A stretch of 64,000 bases of DNA from Chloroflexota bacterium (lineage in GTDB: Bacteria > Chloroflexota > Limnocylindria > Limnocylindrales > CSP1-4): NCBI GenBank assembly GCA_015478725.1, contig JADMIG010000004.1:91484-155483 (forward strand), written 5' to 3'. Positions 1 to 7,639 of this stretch are shown one piece after another (positions within the stretch are counted from its first letter, which is position 1; the number at the start of each line of letters is the position of its first letter). The position numbers and the translations under genes were made by a program. A model generated the notes under the pieces. It worked only from the letters and a program-made list of their open reading frames with translations. It made no database searches and was not told the origin of the DNA.

Positions 1-1029
1 GAGCAGCGCGAAGTCGTCGACCGTCATCGGCGGTTCGGTCAGCCGTCGAGCCTGTTCGGACCCGAGGACCTCGGTCGCGACCTCCTCAGCGAGGCGAACG
101 AGCGCCGGGTCGTTGAGGATCGGCGGCATCTCGTCGGCCCAGGTGAGCTCGGTCTCGAGGGCGAACGTCGCGGCCACGCCGGCCGCCACCCGCTCGATCC
201 TCCCGCGGAGCCGCTCGCGAACCTCCGGGTCGATCGTCCGCAGGGTCCCGGTGATCTCGGCCCGATCGGGCACGACGCTCTGTGTTGCGCCGCCCCGCAC
301 CGTTCCGATGTTCAGGCTCGCGCGCTCGCCCGGATCGAGGCTGCGGGCGAAGGTCTCATAGAGCGCCGTGATGAGTCGGGCGATTCCGAGCACTGCGTCA
401 CGCCCGCGGCTCGGAGCCGCCGCGTGTGCCCCGTTGCCGACATAGACGACGCGGAAGGCATCCTTGGCGCCCATCGCGATGCGCTCGTCGATCCCGACGG
501 TCCCGGCCGGCAGATCCGGCCAGCAGTGGAAGGCGAGGATCGAATCCGGGGCCGGATTGTCGAGGACGCCCGTCTCGAGGACCGCCCGCGCGCCGCTCGG
601 CTCGCCGAACGGACGCTCCTCGGCTGGCTGGAACAGGAAGCTGATCCGTCCTCCGGGCAGCGGACCCGACGCGAGTCGCTCGGCGACCCCGAGCGCCACG
701 ACGATGTGGACGTCGTGCCCGCAGGCGTGCGCCACCCCGTCCACGGTCGAGGCGTAGTCGACCGCCTTGAGGTCGCTCACCGGGAGCGCGTCGAGGTCGG
801 CGCGGATGACGACATGACGCCCGGGCAGGCCGCTGTCCCGCGAGGCGAGGATGCCGGTCCCGCCGATGCCTGCCCGCACCTCGTAGCCAGCGTCTCGGAG
901 CCGAGCTGCCACGATCCCCGCCGTCCGATGCTCCGCGAACCGGAGCTCGGGATGGGCGTGAAGGTCGCGTCTCAAGGCCACGAGTCCGGGCGGAGTCGCC
1001 GGGATCGAGCGAACGGCCGCGAGCGTCAT
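1..1029 (-). CDS. M20D-family amidohydrolase, partial (C-terminus off window)
   Basis: Reading the minus strand from the ATG at 1029 gives 343 residues with no stop before the window edge. Near the N-terminus it reads LRRDLHAHPEL, followed by DLDALPV and ACGHDVH, which are the metal-binding and catalytic signatures of M20D (hippurate hydrolase/IAA-amino-acid hydrolase-like) zinc aminoacylases. FQPAEE follows as the next conserved motif. The family hydrolyses N-acyl amide bonds of amino acids or related amines in the cytoplasm. The start lies 8 bp after the stop of the SDR gene, so it is the last visible gene of the operon that begins at 3757. The exact amide substrate cannot be read from the sequence. 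Roughly the last 50 residues of a typical 390-residue member are missing. Confidence 0.85.
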   Translation of the reverse strand, partial: MTLAAVRSIPATPPGLVALRRDLHAHPELRFAEHRTAGIVAARLRDAGYEVRAGIGGTGILASRDSGLPGRHVVIRADLDALPVSDLKAVDYASTVDGVAHACGHDVHIVVALGVAERLASGPLPGGRISFLFQPAEERPFGEPSGARAVLETGVLDNPAPDSILAFHCWPDLPAGTVGIDERIAMGAKDAFRVVYVGNGAHAAAPSRGRDAVLGIARLITALYETFARSLDPGERASLNIGTVRGGATQSVVPDRAEITGTLRTIDPEVRERLRGRIERVAAGVAATFALETELTWADEMPPILNDPALVRLAEEVATEVLGSEQARRLTEPPMTVDDFALL

Positions 1030-1037
1030 CCCACCCC

Positions 1038-1811
1038 CTACGTCGTGAAGATCGTGCCGCGGATGGCCGATGCGGAATCGCTGGCGAGGAACGCGAGCAC
1101 CTCGGCGATGGTCGTCGGGGCCGTCAGGGTCCGCAGCGCCTCCTCGATCGCGCCCGGGTCGGCTCCCTGCGCCAAGGCCTCGGCCAGCGAAGCGCGATAG
1201 AGCGGCGTGTCGATGTCTCCCGGGCAGACCTCGTTCACACGGATCCCCTTCGGTGAGAGATGGCGTTCGAGGGTCAGGACCAGTCCGTGCATCCCGCCCT
1301 TGCTCGCCCCATACGGGAACGAGCCGCTCCCGACGGCGACGCCGGCCTTGGACGAGACGAGGACGATCGCGCCAGACCCGGCGTCGAGCATCTCGGCTGC
1401 GACGTGCTTCGCGACGAGGAACGCCCCCTTGAGGTTCACGTCGACGACGCGGTCCCAGGTGGCCTCGGACAGGCTCCGGATGTCCTCGAGTTGGCCCGCC
1501 ATGATCCCGGCCGCATGGAGCAGCACGTCCACGCCGCCGAGGCGCGTGACGGCGCCAGCTACCGCGACCTTCACCTCCGCCTCGATCGAGACGTCGACGT
1601 GCTCGAAGCCCAGCGCGCGACCCGTCGTGATACCGACTTCGGCGATCAGCTGCGCCGCTGCCGCGTCGTCGCGGTCGAGCACGACGACCCGCGCACCCCG
1701 AGCCGCCAGCAGCGACGCGGTTGCCCGGCCGATCCCCGACGCACCGCCGGTCACGATGACGCGTTTGCCCGCCACGATGGCCCCGGCGGGCACGGCCTGC
1801 TCGTCCGTCAC
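1038..1811 (-). CDS. SDR family NAD(P)-dependent oxidoreductase
   Basis: A 257-residue classical short-chain dehydrogenase/reductase. The nucleotide-binding TGGASGIG motif is near residues 20-27, NNAG is represented by LLHAAG, and the catalytic YxxxK is in FPYGASKGG, preceded by the Ser of VLVSS. Members oxidise secondary alcohols or sugar hydroxyls using NAD(P). It lies between the E1 beta gene (7-bp gap) and the M20D gene (8-bp gap), so it is very probably co-transcribed with them. In the wider context of mutarotase, lactonase and dehydratase genes nearby, a sugar 1-dehydrogenase role is possible but not shown. Fold and class are secure; substrate is not. Confidence 0.88.
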   Translation of the reverse strand: MTDEQAVPAGAIVAGKRVIVTGGASGIGRATASLLAARGARVVVLDRDDAAAAQLIAEVGITTGRALGFEHVDVSIEAEVKVAVAGAVTRLGGVDVLLHAAGIMAGQLEDIRSLSEATWDRVVDVNLKGAFLVAKHVAAEMLDAGSGAIVLVSSKAGVAVGSGSFPYGASKGGMHGLVLTLERHLSPKGIRVNEVCPGDIDTPLYRASLAEALAQGADPGAIEEALRTLTAPTTIAEVLAFLASDSASAIRGTIFTT

Positions 1812-1818
1812 GACCCGA

Positions 1819-2814
1819 CTACCGCTTCGGCTCGGCGAGGATGCGATCGACGGCGGCCACGACGGCGCCGGCGGCCGGGACGACCACGGCCTGGAGGACC
1901 GGGGCGGCCGGAATCCGGACGTCCGGCGCGCCGACCCGGCCGACGGGGGCGTCGAGGTCCCAGAAGCATTCGTCTGCGACGCGTGCGGCGATCTCCGCTC
2001 CGAACCCGCCAGTCACATTCGCCTCGTGGGCGACGACGATGCGCCCGGTCCGATGCACCGACGCCGCAACCGGGGCGAAATCGAGGGGCGAGAGCCAGCG
2101 AAGGTCGATCACCTCGGCGCTGACGCCGCGTTCCGCGAGCGTCTGCGCGGCCTTCAGCGACTCGCCGACCATCCGCGACCAGGCGACGATCGTCACGTCG
2201 CGGCCGTCGCGGATGACCCGCGACCCGCCGATCGGCTCGACCGGCCCATCGAGGGCGAACTGCGCCGAGTCCGGGTAGAGCAGTCGGTGCTCCATGATCA
2301 GCGTCGGGTCGTCCGAGGCGATCGCCGAGCGCAGCATCTCGTAGGCGTCCCGCGGGTTTGACGGCAGCCCGACGCGCAGGCCCGGGGTGTGGGCGAACCA
2401 GGCTTCGAGGCTTTGCGAATGCTGGGCGCAGGCCCCGGGCGAGTTGCCCTGCTGGGTCCGGATCGTGAGCGGCGCGCGCCAGCCGCCGCGCGACACGTAC
2501 CGCGTGTTCGCAACCTGATTGATGATCTGATCCATGGCGACCGCGATGAAGTCGCCGTACATGATCTCGATGATCGGTCGCCGTCCACGCATCGCTGCTC
2601 CGAGCGCGGCGCCCACGATCGCCGATTCCGAGATCGGGGTGTCGAAGACCCTCGTGCCGAAGGCGTCGTGGAGACCCTTCGTCGCACCGAACGGACCGTT
2701 CGGGAGCGCCACGTCCTCGCCGAAGACGAGAGCTTCGGGGTACGTCGCGAGAGCCCAGAAATGGGCTGCATTGACGGCCTGGATGTAGCGGAGAGTGGCG
2801 ACGGGCTCAAGCAT
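1819..2814 (-). CDS. 2-oxo acid dehydrogenase-type E1 component, beta subunit
   Basis: 331 residues of the transketolase-C/pyrimidine-binding family: FGEDVALPNG and GGVFGxT-like GPFGATKGL near residue 40, the conserved DTPISESAIVGAALGAA, and a C-terminal half with VPSxPxDA-like GLPSNPRDAYEML. It pairs with the alpha subunit encoded immediately upstream, whose stop overlaps this start by 8 bases, indicating translational coupling. E1 alpha2-beta2 enzymes decarboxylate 2-oxo acids or acetoin-type diketones with thiamine diphosphate and pass the acyl group to an E2 lipoyl protein. No E2 or E3 gene is present in this window, so the complex is either completed elsewhere or this pair works differently. 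Acetoin versus pyruvate versus branched-chain specificity is not resolved. Confidence 0.88.
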   Translation of the reverse strand: MLEPVATLRYIQAVNAAHFWALATYPEALVFGEDVALPNGPFGATKGLHDAFGTRVFDTPISESAIVGAALGAAMRGRRPIIEIMYGDFIAVAMDQIINQVANTRYVSRGGWRAPLTIRTQQGNSPGACAQHSQSLEAWFAHTPGLRVGLPSNPRDAYEMLRSAIASDDPTLIMEHRLLYPDSAQFALDGPVEPIGGSRVIRDGRDVTIVAWSRMVGESLKAAQTLAERGVSAEVIDLRWLSPLDFAPVAASVHRTGRIVVAHEANVTGGFGAEIAARVADECFWDLDAPVGRVGAPDVRIPAAPVLQAVVVPAAGAVVAAVDRILAEPKR

Positions 2815-3757
2815 AGAGATGCTCCCGGACGGTCGCCGGGTCCGGGTAGGGGACTGCGCGGGCGCCCTTCACGGCGGCGTCGATCAGCGCGGACACCTCG
2901 AGGTCGATCGCGTCGAGCCGGGCCACCGCATCCGGCCCCTCCTCGGCTGCGGCTCGCCGTATTCGCGCGAGCGGCTCTCGCTCGCGGGCCGACGCGACCT
3001 CGCCGGACGGTCGGTACGCCTGCAGGTCACCGCTGTAGTGGCCGACGAGGCGTTCCGTATCGGCCTCGATCAGTGTCGGGCCGCCACCCGCCCGTGCCCG
3101 CGCGACCGCGTCGTGCACGGCCTTCTCGACGATCGCGGCGTCGTTCCCGTCGATCGTCACGCCGGGCATCCCGTACGCCGCGGCCCGGTCGGCGAGCCGC
3201 TCGACGCGGACCATGTCGCGGATCGGGGTCATCTCCGAGTAGCGGTTGTTCTCGACGACGAGGACGAGCGGCAGCGAGAAGACCGACGCGAAGTTGAGCG
3301 CCTCGTGCGCCGCCCCCTGGTTGAGCGCACCGTCGCCCACCGAGACGATGCTCACGGCCCCGCTCCCGTCGTGGGCGGCCGCGAGGGCCGCGCCGACGGC
3401 CATCGGCATCCCGCCGGCGACGATCGAGTTCTCGCCGAGGAAGCCGTGGGCGGGCGATGAGAAGAACGGCGAGCCGGCGCGACCGCCGTTGAGCTCCGAA
3501 TCCCGGCCCATAAGCTCGGAGAACAGGGCCACGAGCGGCAGTCCGCGAGCGATCGCCCAACCGTGCCCGCGGTACGTCACGGTCACCGCGTCGCGCGGCT
3601 CGAGTGCCCGACAGGCACCGACAGGGATGGCCTCCTGCCCATCGCAGAGGTGGATGGATCCGGGGATCTCACCCGCCGTCTTCAAATTCATGCAGCGTTC
3701 CTCGAAGGCGCGGATGGTCGCGATCGCCCTGTAATCTTCTTCGCGTCCGATCGCCAC
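2807..3757 (-). CDS. 2-oxo acid dehydrogenase-type E1 component, alpha subunit (TPP-binding)
   Basis: 316 residues, starting with GTG at 3757 preceded by a good GGGAGG ribosome-binding site 6 bases upstream. The thiamine diphosphate motif runs from GDGALNQG to VENN, about 30 residues apart, as required for Mg/TPP binding. The N-terminal YRGHG and the GxxGS region match the E1 alpha family (pyruvate, acetoin and branched-chain dehydrogenases). It is the first gene of a minus-strand operon with E1 beta, SDR and M20D amidohydrolase. Length is typical of acetoin dehydrogenase-type alpha subunits, shorter than classical PDH alpha. The divergent region at 3758-3928 presumably carries its promoter. 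Confidence 0.88.
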   Translation of the reverse strand: MAIGREEDYRAIATIRAFEERCMNLKTAGEIPGSIHLCDGQEAIPVGACRALEPRDAVTVTYRGHGWAIARGLPLVALFSELMGRDSELNGGRAGSPFFSSPAHGFLGENSIVAGGMPMAVGAALAAAHDGSGAVSIVSVGDGALNQGAAHEALNFASVFSLPLVLVVENNRYSEMTPIRDMVRVERLADRAAAYGMPGVTIDGNDAAIVEKAVHDAVARARAGGGPTLIEADTERLVGHYSGDLQAYRPSGEVASAREREPLARIRRAAAEEGPDAVARLDAIDLEVSALIDAAVKGARAVPYPDPATVREHLYA

Positions 3758-3811
3758 GCCGCCTCCCCTGCTATCCTTCTAGGACGTGCAAGATACCCGT
3801 ATTGTGGCCTA

Positions 3812-3831
3812 AACTCAACCCTGAACTCAAC
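3812..3831. promoter_or_regulatory. Direct repeat in divergent promoter region, possible operator
   Basis: The octamer AACTCAAC occurs at 3812-3819 and again at 3824-3831, 12 bp apart and so near one helical turn. It lies in the 171-bp gap between the divergent E1 alpha gene (start 3757) and dehydratase gene (start 3929). A TATTGT element at 3800-3805 could be a -10 for the plus strand. The regulator at 5151 is the nearest candidate binder. The repeat is seen; an operator function is a guess. Confidence 0.3.
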
Positions 3832-3928
3832 GGCGAAACGGACGGCACCTTCGGAGGCTGACCGGCGGCGTCCGAAAGCGGAATGACCGGATTGGCAGCG
3901 CAACGGACGGAACCCCGTCCCGGAGGGC

Positions 3929-5062
3929 ATGGACATGAGGATCGAGCAGGTCGAGTCGGTGGTCCTCGGCGATGTCCACCTGGTCAGGATCATCACGGAG
4001 GATGGACGGGTCGGCCTCGGCCAGTCCGGCTGCTGGGGCTACCCGGACGCGGTGCACGCCGTCCTGCAGACGTTCCGGCGCCCCCTGATCGGCCGTGACG
4101 CCGACGAGATCGAGCGGATCTGGCACTACCTGTACCGGATGGCCCCCTTCCGGGGGAGCATCCTCTCGGCTGCCGTCGCCGCGGTCGACATCGCCCTCTG
4201 GGACCTCAAGGGCCAGCGTCTGGGCGTGCCGATCTGGCAGCTCCTCGGGGGCAAGGTGCGGGACCGGATCCGCCTCCACCTCCTCCTGACCGGTTCCGAC
4301 CCTGAGGCTATCCTCACGTCGGCTCGGGCCGCCGTCTCCGACGGATTCACCGCGGTCAAGTTCGATCCGCTTCCGGCCACCTACTACGACATGGCGCAGG
4401 ACCGGCTGATCCGCGAGACCGTGGACCTGACGGCCGCTGTCCGTGAGACGGTCGGCCCCGACGTCGACCTGCTGCTCGAGCTGCATCGGAAGTTGACCCC
4501 GCTCCAGGCGGCCCCGCTCATCGCGGCGCTCAGTCCGCTCCATCCGCTCTTCGCCGAGGACCCGATCCAGATCGACAGCATCAGCTCGCAGGCAGCACTC
4601 GCCCGAGGATCGGACGTGCCGCTCGGAGAAGGCGAGCGACTCCACACGATCTGGGAGTTCCGGGAGCTCCTCGCGCAGGGGGGCGCCCAGTACGTGCGCC
4701 CGGACGTCGGGCTCGCTGGCGGCCTGACCCACTGTCGCAAGATCGCCGGGATCGCCGAGGCTTACCACGCCGCGGTCGTCACGCACAACTGCCTCGGACC
4801 GATCCTGACCGCGGCATCGGTCCACCTCGATGCGACGATCCCCAACTTCGTCGTCCAGGAGTACACCCTTCTCGATGAGTCGCCCGAGCTCGCCTGCTTC
4901 CGGACCGACGTCCGCAGGCGGGGCGGCTATCTCGAGCTGCCGGAGACGCCGGGCCTGGGCGTGACGCTCGCCGATGACCTGCCGGACGCGATCCGGGTCG
5001 TCGGGCGGGATGTCACGGTCATCCCGCTCCGGTCGGACGGCTCGGTCGCCTTCGCCGTCTGA
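3929..5062 (+). CDS. Mandelate racemase/muconate lactonizing-family sugar-acid dehydratase
   Basis: 377 residues of the enolase superfamily. The ATG follows a GGAGG site about 6 bases upstream. The N-terminal capping domain is followed by AVDIALWDLKGQRLG, typical of the family. Barrel motifs are LLLELHRKLTP (metal ligand plus His, as in the D-x-H of galactonate dehydratase), LFAEDPI, GEGERL and the catalytic THNCLGPILTA near residue 290. These match acid-sugar dehydratases (galactonate, mannonate, rhamnonate types), which remove water from an aldonic acid to give a 2-keto-3-deoxy acid. A rhamnose-mutarotase-like gene lies downstream and a lactonase gene in the next operon, so a deoxysugar aldonate is a reasonable guess. 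Exact specificity cannot be assigned. Confidence 0.88.
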   Translation: MDMRIEQVESVVLGDVHLVRIITEDGRVGLGQSGCWGYPDAVHAVLQTFRRPLIGRDADEIERIWHYLYRMAPFRGSILSAAVAAVDIALWDLKGQRLGVPIWQLLGGKVRDRIRLHLLLTGSDPEAILTSARAAVSDGFTAVKFDPLPATYYDMAQDRLIRETVDLTAAVRETVGPDVDLLLELHRKLTPLQAAPLIAALSPLHPLFAEDPIQIDSISSQAALARGSDVPLGEGERLHTIWEFRELLAQGGAQYVRPDVGLAGGLTHCRKIAGIAEAYHAAVVTHNCLGPILTAASVHLDATIPNFVVQEYTLLDESPELACFRTDVRRRGGYLELPETPGLGVTLADDLPDAIRVVGRDVTVIPLRSDGSVAFAV

Positions 5063-5100
5063 GCTCGTTGCGGTTCGGCGAGGCGACGGTGCGTGGGGGC

Positions 5101-5131
5101 TATGATGCGGAAATGAGACCCATTACGGTCT
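5101..5131 (+). promoter_or_regulatory. Putative promoter -10 and overlapping palindrome upstream of the regulator gene
   Basis: TATGAT at 5101-5106 is a near-consensus -10 element. About ten bases later an inverted repeat AGACC-N6-GGTCT (5116-5131) covers the expected transcription start and precedes the regulator ATG at 5151. No convincing -35 was seen. The placement suggests autorepression by the regulator encoded just downstream. The palindrome is directly visible; its role is inferred. Confidence 0.4.
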
Positions 5132-5150
5132 TTCCTTTGATCGCGCCCCG

Positions 5151-6485
5151 ATGATCGGCGTCATTGGGCCGGCCGACTCCGTCGAGCTGGCGCTGACGAT
5201 CGCGCGGGAGGAGGGTCTCGGCGACGCCGTCGTCGGCCGCTCGTACGAGTCGCTCGACGAGTCGCCCGCGCTCGCCCGAGAGCTCGACCAGGTCTGCCAG
5301 GTCATCCTCTTCACGGGTCGAGCGCCGTTCGTGATCGGCACGCACGCCGGACCGCTCCGCGCGACGCTCCAGTTCGTGCCGCACGCCGGGGCGGACCTCT
5401 ACCGCACGCTCGTCCTCGTGCTCCGGGAGTTCGATGGCGTCCTCCCCCGCCTCGGCATCGACACGATCGAGGAGCCGATCGTGAACGAGGTGTACGACGA
5501 CCTCGGGCTCGAGCCGCCGGCTCGGGTCATCCCGCTCGACGCGGAGGCTGACGAGCCGGCGATCAGGAGCGCGGCGGATCTCTTCGACTCGCACCGCGCC
5601 CTGTACGAAGCGGGCGAGGTCGATCTGTGCCTGACGTGCGTTGGCTCGGTCCATCGCCAGCTGATCGCGGCCGGCGTGCCCGCCGAGCGGATCACGCACA
5701 CGCGCTCGGCGATGCGCGAGGCGCTCAGGCAGGCGAGCCTCGCGGCGAGGCTTGCGCTCACCGAGACAACGCAACCGGCCGTCGTGCTCGTCGCCGTCCC
5801 GGGTCTCCGGACAGGGACCGAGGACGGCGGGCCGTATGAGATCCAGCGTCGGCGACTCCGCGTCCACGAGGCACTTCTGGACGTCGCCGAGCGCCTGCAG
5901 GGTCGACTTGCGGATCTCGACGATGAGCGCTTCATCGTCTACACGAGCCGCGGCGCGATCGAGGAGGCGATCTCCCGCCTCATGGACGGCCACGACGGAC
6001 CGCTCCGGGCGGAGCGCTTCCCCCCCGAGGCGCGAATCGGCGTGGGACTCGGCGCGACCGTCGCGGCGGCCGAGGAAAATGCCCAGCGGGCGCTCGTCAT
6101 GGGCGAGCGCCACGGGGACCTGCACGTCGCGTTCCCCGGCGGGGAAGTCATCGGCGCGAGCACCGACCGTCACTCGGCCCGGTACCGGCTGCGCGAGACC
6201 GGCGGGACCTCGGTCCGGCTCGCCCGCGAGCTCGGCCTCGGGCCGCTGGCCCTTGCCCGCCTGACCCGAGCGCTTCGCCAGGTCGATCCGACGGCCGTCA
6301 CCGCATCGGAGCTCGCGCGCGCCTACGGCATCGAGCCTCGATCGGCCCGTCGGCTCATCACCTCCCTCCTGCGAGCGGGGGTCGCGACGAAGCTCGGGCG
6401 CCAGGGCGGCGCGCGAGCGGGACGTCCGCAGACCGTGTATCGGATCGACATCGCGCGACTCATCGGGTCGGACGAACCGCCGTGA
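5151..6485 (+). CDS. Putative one-component transcriptional regulator: sensor-like N-terminus, nucleotide-cyclase-like middle, C-terminal winged helix
   Basis: 444 residues that match no common regulator class I can name. Residues about 1-190 look like a two-lobed ligand-sensing region (starts MIGVIGPADSVELAL, with VVGRSYESL and VILFTGRAPF), reminiscent of PrpR-N or periplasmic-binding folds. Residues about 240-350 contain RFIVYTSRGAIEEAI and later RIGVGLGATVAAAEENAQRAL. This resembles the GTP cyclohydrolase III/degenerate GGDEF-type fold, where a GxGxT-AxxAExNAxxAL helix is typical. Residues about 385-440 read as a winged helix-turn-helix (ASELARAYGIEPRSARRLI, then a wing). Its stop overlaps the VOC-YCII start by 4 bases (GTGA). 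It probably controls its own unit and perhaps the divergent E1 operon. The domain reading is inference from motif shape. Confidence 0.65.
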   Translation: MIGVIGPADSVELALTIAREEGLGDAVVGRSYESLDESPALARELDQVCQVILFTGRAPFVIGTHAGPLRATLQFVPHAGADLYRTLVLVLREFDGVLPRLGIDTIEEPIVNEVYDDLGLEPPARVIPLDAEADEPAIRSAADLFDSHRALYEAGEVDLCLTCVGSVHRQLIAAGVPAERITHTRSAMREALRQASLAARLALTETTQPAVVLVAVPGLRTGTEDGGPYEIQRRRLRVHEALLDVAERLQGRLADLDDERFIVYTSRGAIEEAISRLMDGHDGPLRAERFPPEARIGVGLGATVAAAEENAQRALVMGERHGDLHVAFPGGEVIGASTDRHSARYRLRETGGTSVRLARELGLGPLALARLTRALRQVDPTAVTASELARAYGIEPRSARRLITSLLRAGVATKLGRQGGARAGRPQTVYRIDIARLIGSDEPP

Positions 6486-7321
6486 CCGACGACGGATCCG
6501 GGGCGCCGCCTGCTCGTGGCCGATCGATCGCGTTCGGGCACGTCGGGCTCCATGTGAGCGATCTCGATCGGTCGCGCGCGTTCTACGGCGGGATCATCGG
6601 CCTCGCCGAGGTCGAGCGGTTCATCCGCACGGACGCCTATCTGCGTCACGTGACCGGCTATCCGGACGTGACGCTCGACATCGCCCTCTTCGTCGAGCCG
6701 GCGTCGGGCGTGCTCCTCGAGCTCCTCGAGTACCAGGGAGTCGAGCGGCGCCCGGTGGACCCCGCGACGGCCAACCCCGGGACTGGCCACGTCTGTTTCG
6801 AGGTGGACGACGTGGACGCGATCCACGCACGCGCGATCGGCGGAGGGTACGGGGCCGTGAACGAGCCAGTGACCCCGACGAGCGGCCGCTGGATCGGCGG
6901 TCGGAGCGTCTATCTCGTCGATCCCGATGGCATCCGGGTCGAGCTGGTGCAGCGGGCGCGGCTGGCGCCCGGCAGCACGGGCGCCCCGGCGTCGGCCCCG
7001 GCCGGCGAACCCGGGCCGGCCGTCGAGAGCGAGGCGGTCTATCTCGTCGAGGCCGACTTCGCCCCCGGTGCTGCGGACCGCCGCGTTCCGTACCGCGCGG
7101 CTCATCTGCTGCGGATCGCGCAGCTGAAGCGGGCGGGGGCGATCATCGAGGCCGGCGCCTACCTCGATTCACTGAGCGCCTCGGTGATGCTCATCCGGGC
7201 CGCCTCCCCGGAGGACGCGCGGCGGATCGCGGAGGCCGACATCTACGTGGCGACAGGCGTCTGGCGCGAGATCCGCGTTAGGCCGTTCGGGCGCGTCGTC
7301 GGGCGCGCTACGGGAGCGTAG
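6482..7321 (+). CDS. VOC (glyoxalase-fold) and YCII-like domain fusion protein
   Basis: 279 residues starting with GTG inside the stop of the regulator gene. Residues about 16-158 are a vicinal-oxygen-chelate domain: GHVGLHVSDLDRSRAFYGG at its start, GHVCFEVDDVDAIHA in the middle and VYLVDPDGIRVELVQ at its end. An Ala/Pro/Gly linker of about 25 residues follows. Residues about 185-275 resemble the YCII fold: a strand VYLVEADF, then AHLLRIAQLKRAGAIIEAGAYLD, and a final DIYVATGVWREIRVRPF. VOC proteins do metal-dependent isomerisations, ring openings or lyase reactions; YCII domains are ferredoxin-like and of mostly unknown function. Function of the fusion is unknown, but its position between the regulator and the mutarotase ties it to the sugar-acid cluster. 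Confidence 0.8.
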   Translation: MTDDGSGAPPARGRSIAFGHVGLHVSDLDRSRAFYGGIIGLAEVERFIRTDAYLRHVTGYPDVTLDIALFVEPASGVLLELLEYQGVERRPVDPATANPGTGHVCFEVDDVDAIHARAIGGGYGAVNEPVTPTSGRWIGGRSVYLVDPDGIRVELVQRARLAPGSTGAPASAPAGEPGPAVESEAVYLVEADFAPGAADRRVPYRAAHLLRIAQLKRAGAIIEAGAYLDSLSASVMLIRAASPEDARRIAEADIYVATGVWREIRVRPFGRVVGRATGA

Positions 7322-7323
7322 CG

Positions 7324-7632
7324 ATGGCACGAGTAGCCTGGACGGCGCGGCTGCGAGCCGACAGGATCGACGACTACGTCCGCGAGCACGCCAACGTCTG
7401 GCCGGAGGTCCTCGCGGCGATCACGGCCGCAGGGATCCGGAACTACTCGATCTATCGCTTCGGCAACCGAGTCTTTGCCTACTACGAGTGCGACGACCCG
7501 GACGAGGCAGCCGCCCTCGAGGCCGCGGCCGAGGCGACGCAGCGCTGGCGGAAGCGGATGCTCGAGTTCTGGGAGCCGGAGGTCGCGACCGAGGGCGTCG
7601 TCTTCCTCCCGGAGATCTTCCGCCTCGACTGA
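7324..7632 (+). CDS. rhaM: L-rhamnose mutarotase-like protein
   Basis: 102 residues, the usual size of the RhaM family. ATG at 7324 is 2 bp after the preceding stop. The motif REHANVWPEVL carries the expected His and Trp-Pro-Glu, followed by GIRNYSIYRFGNRVFAYYEC and a C-terminal WEPEV, all typical of this ferredoxin-like family. RhaM interconverts alpha and beta anomers of L-rhamnose; relatives act on other deoxysugars. It ends a plus-strand unit containing a sugar-acid dehydratase, and converges with the amidohydrolase operon 7 bp away. This supports a deoxysugar or uncommon sugar as substrate of the cluster. Family is secure, sugar specificity is not. Confidence 0.85.
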   Translation: MARVAWTARLRADRIDDYVREHANVWPEVLAAITAAGIRNYSIYRFGNRVFAYYECDDPDEAAALEAAAEATQRWRKRMLEFWEPEVATEGVVFLPEIFRLD

Positions 7633-7639
7633 GCCCGCC

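Noticed and set aside
424..1200. Long plus-strand open frames opposite the M20D and SDR genes
   Set aside because: They are antisense shadows, common in GC-rich DNA; the minus-strand readings carry clear catalytic motifs.
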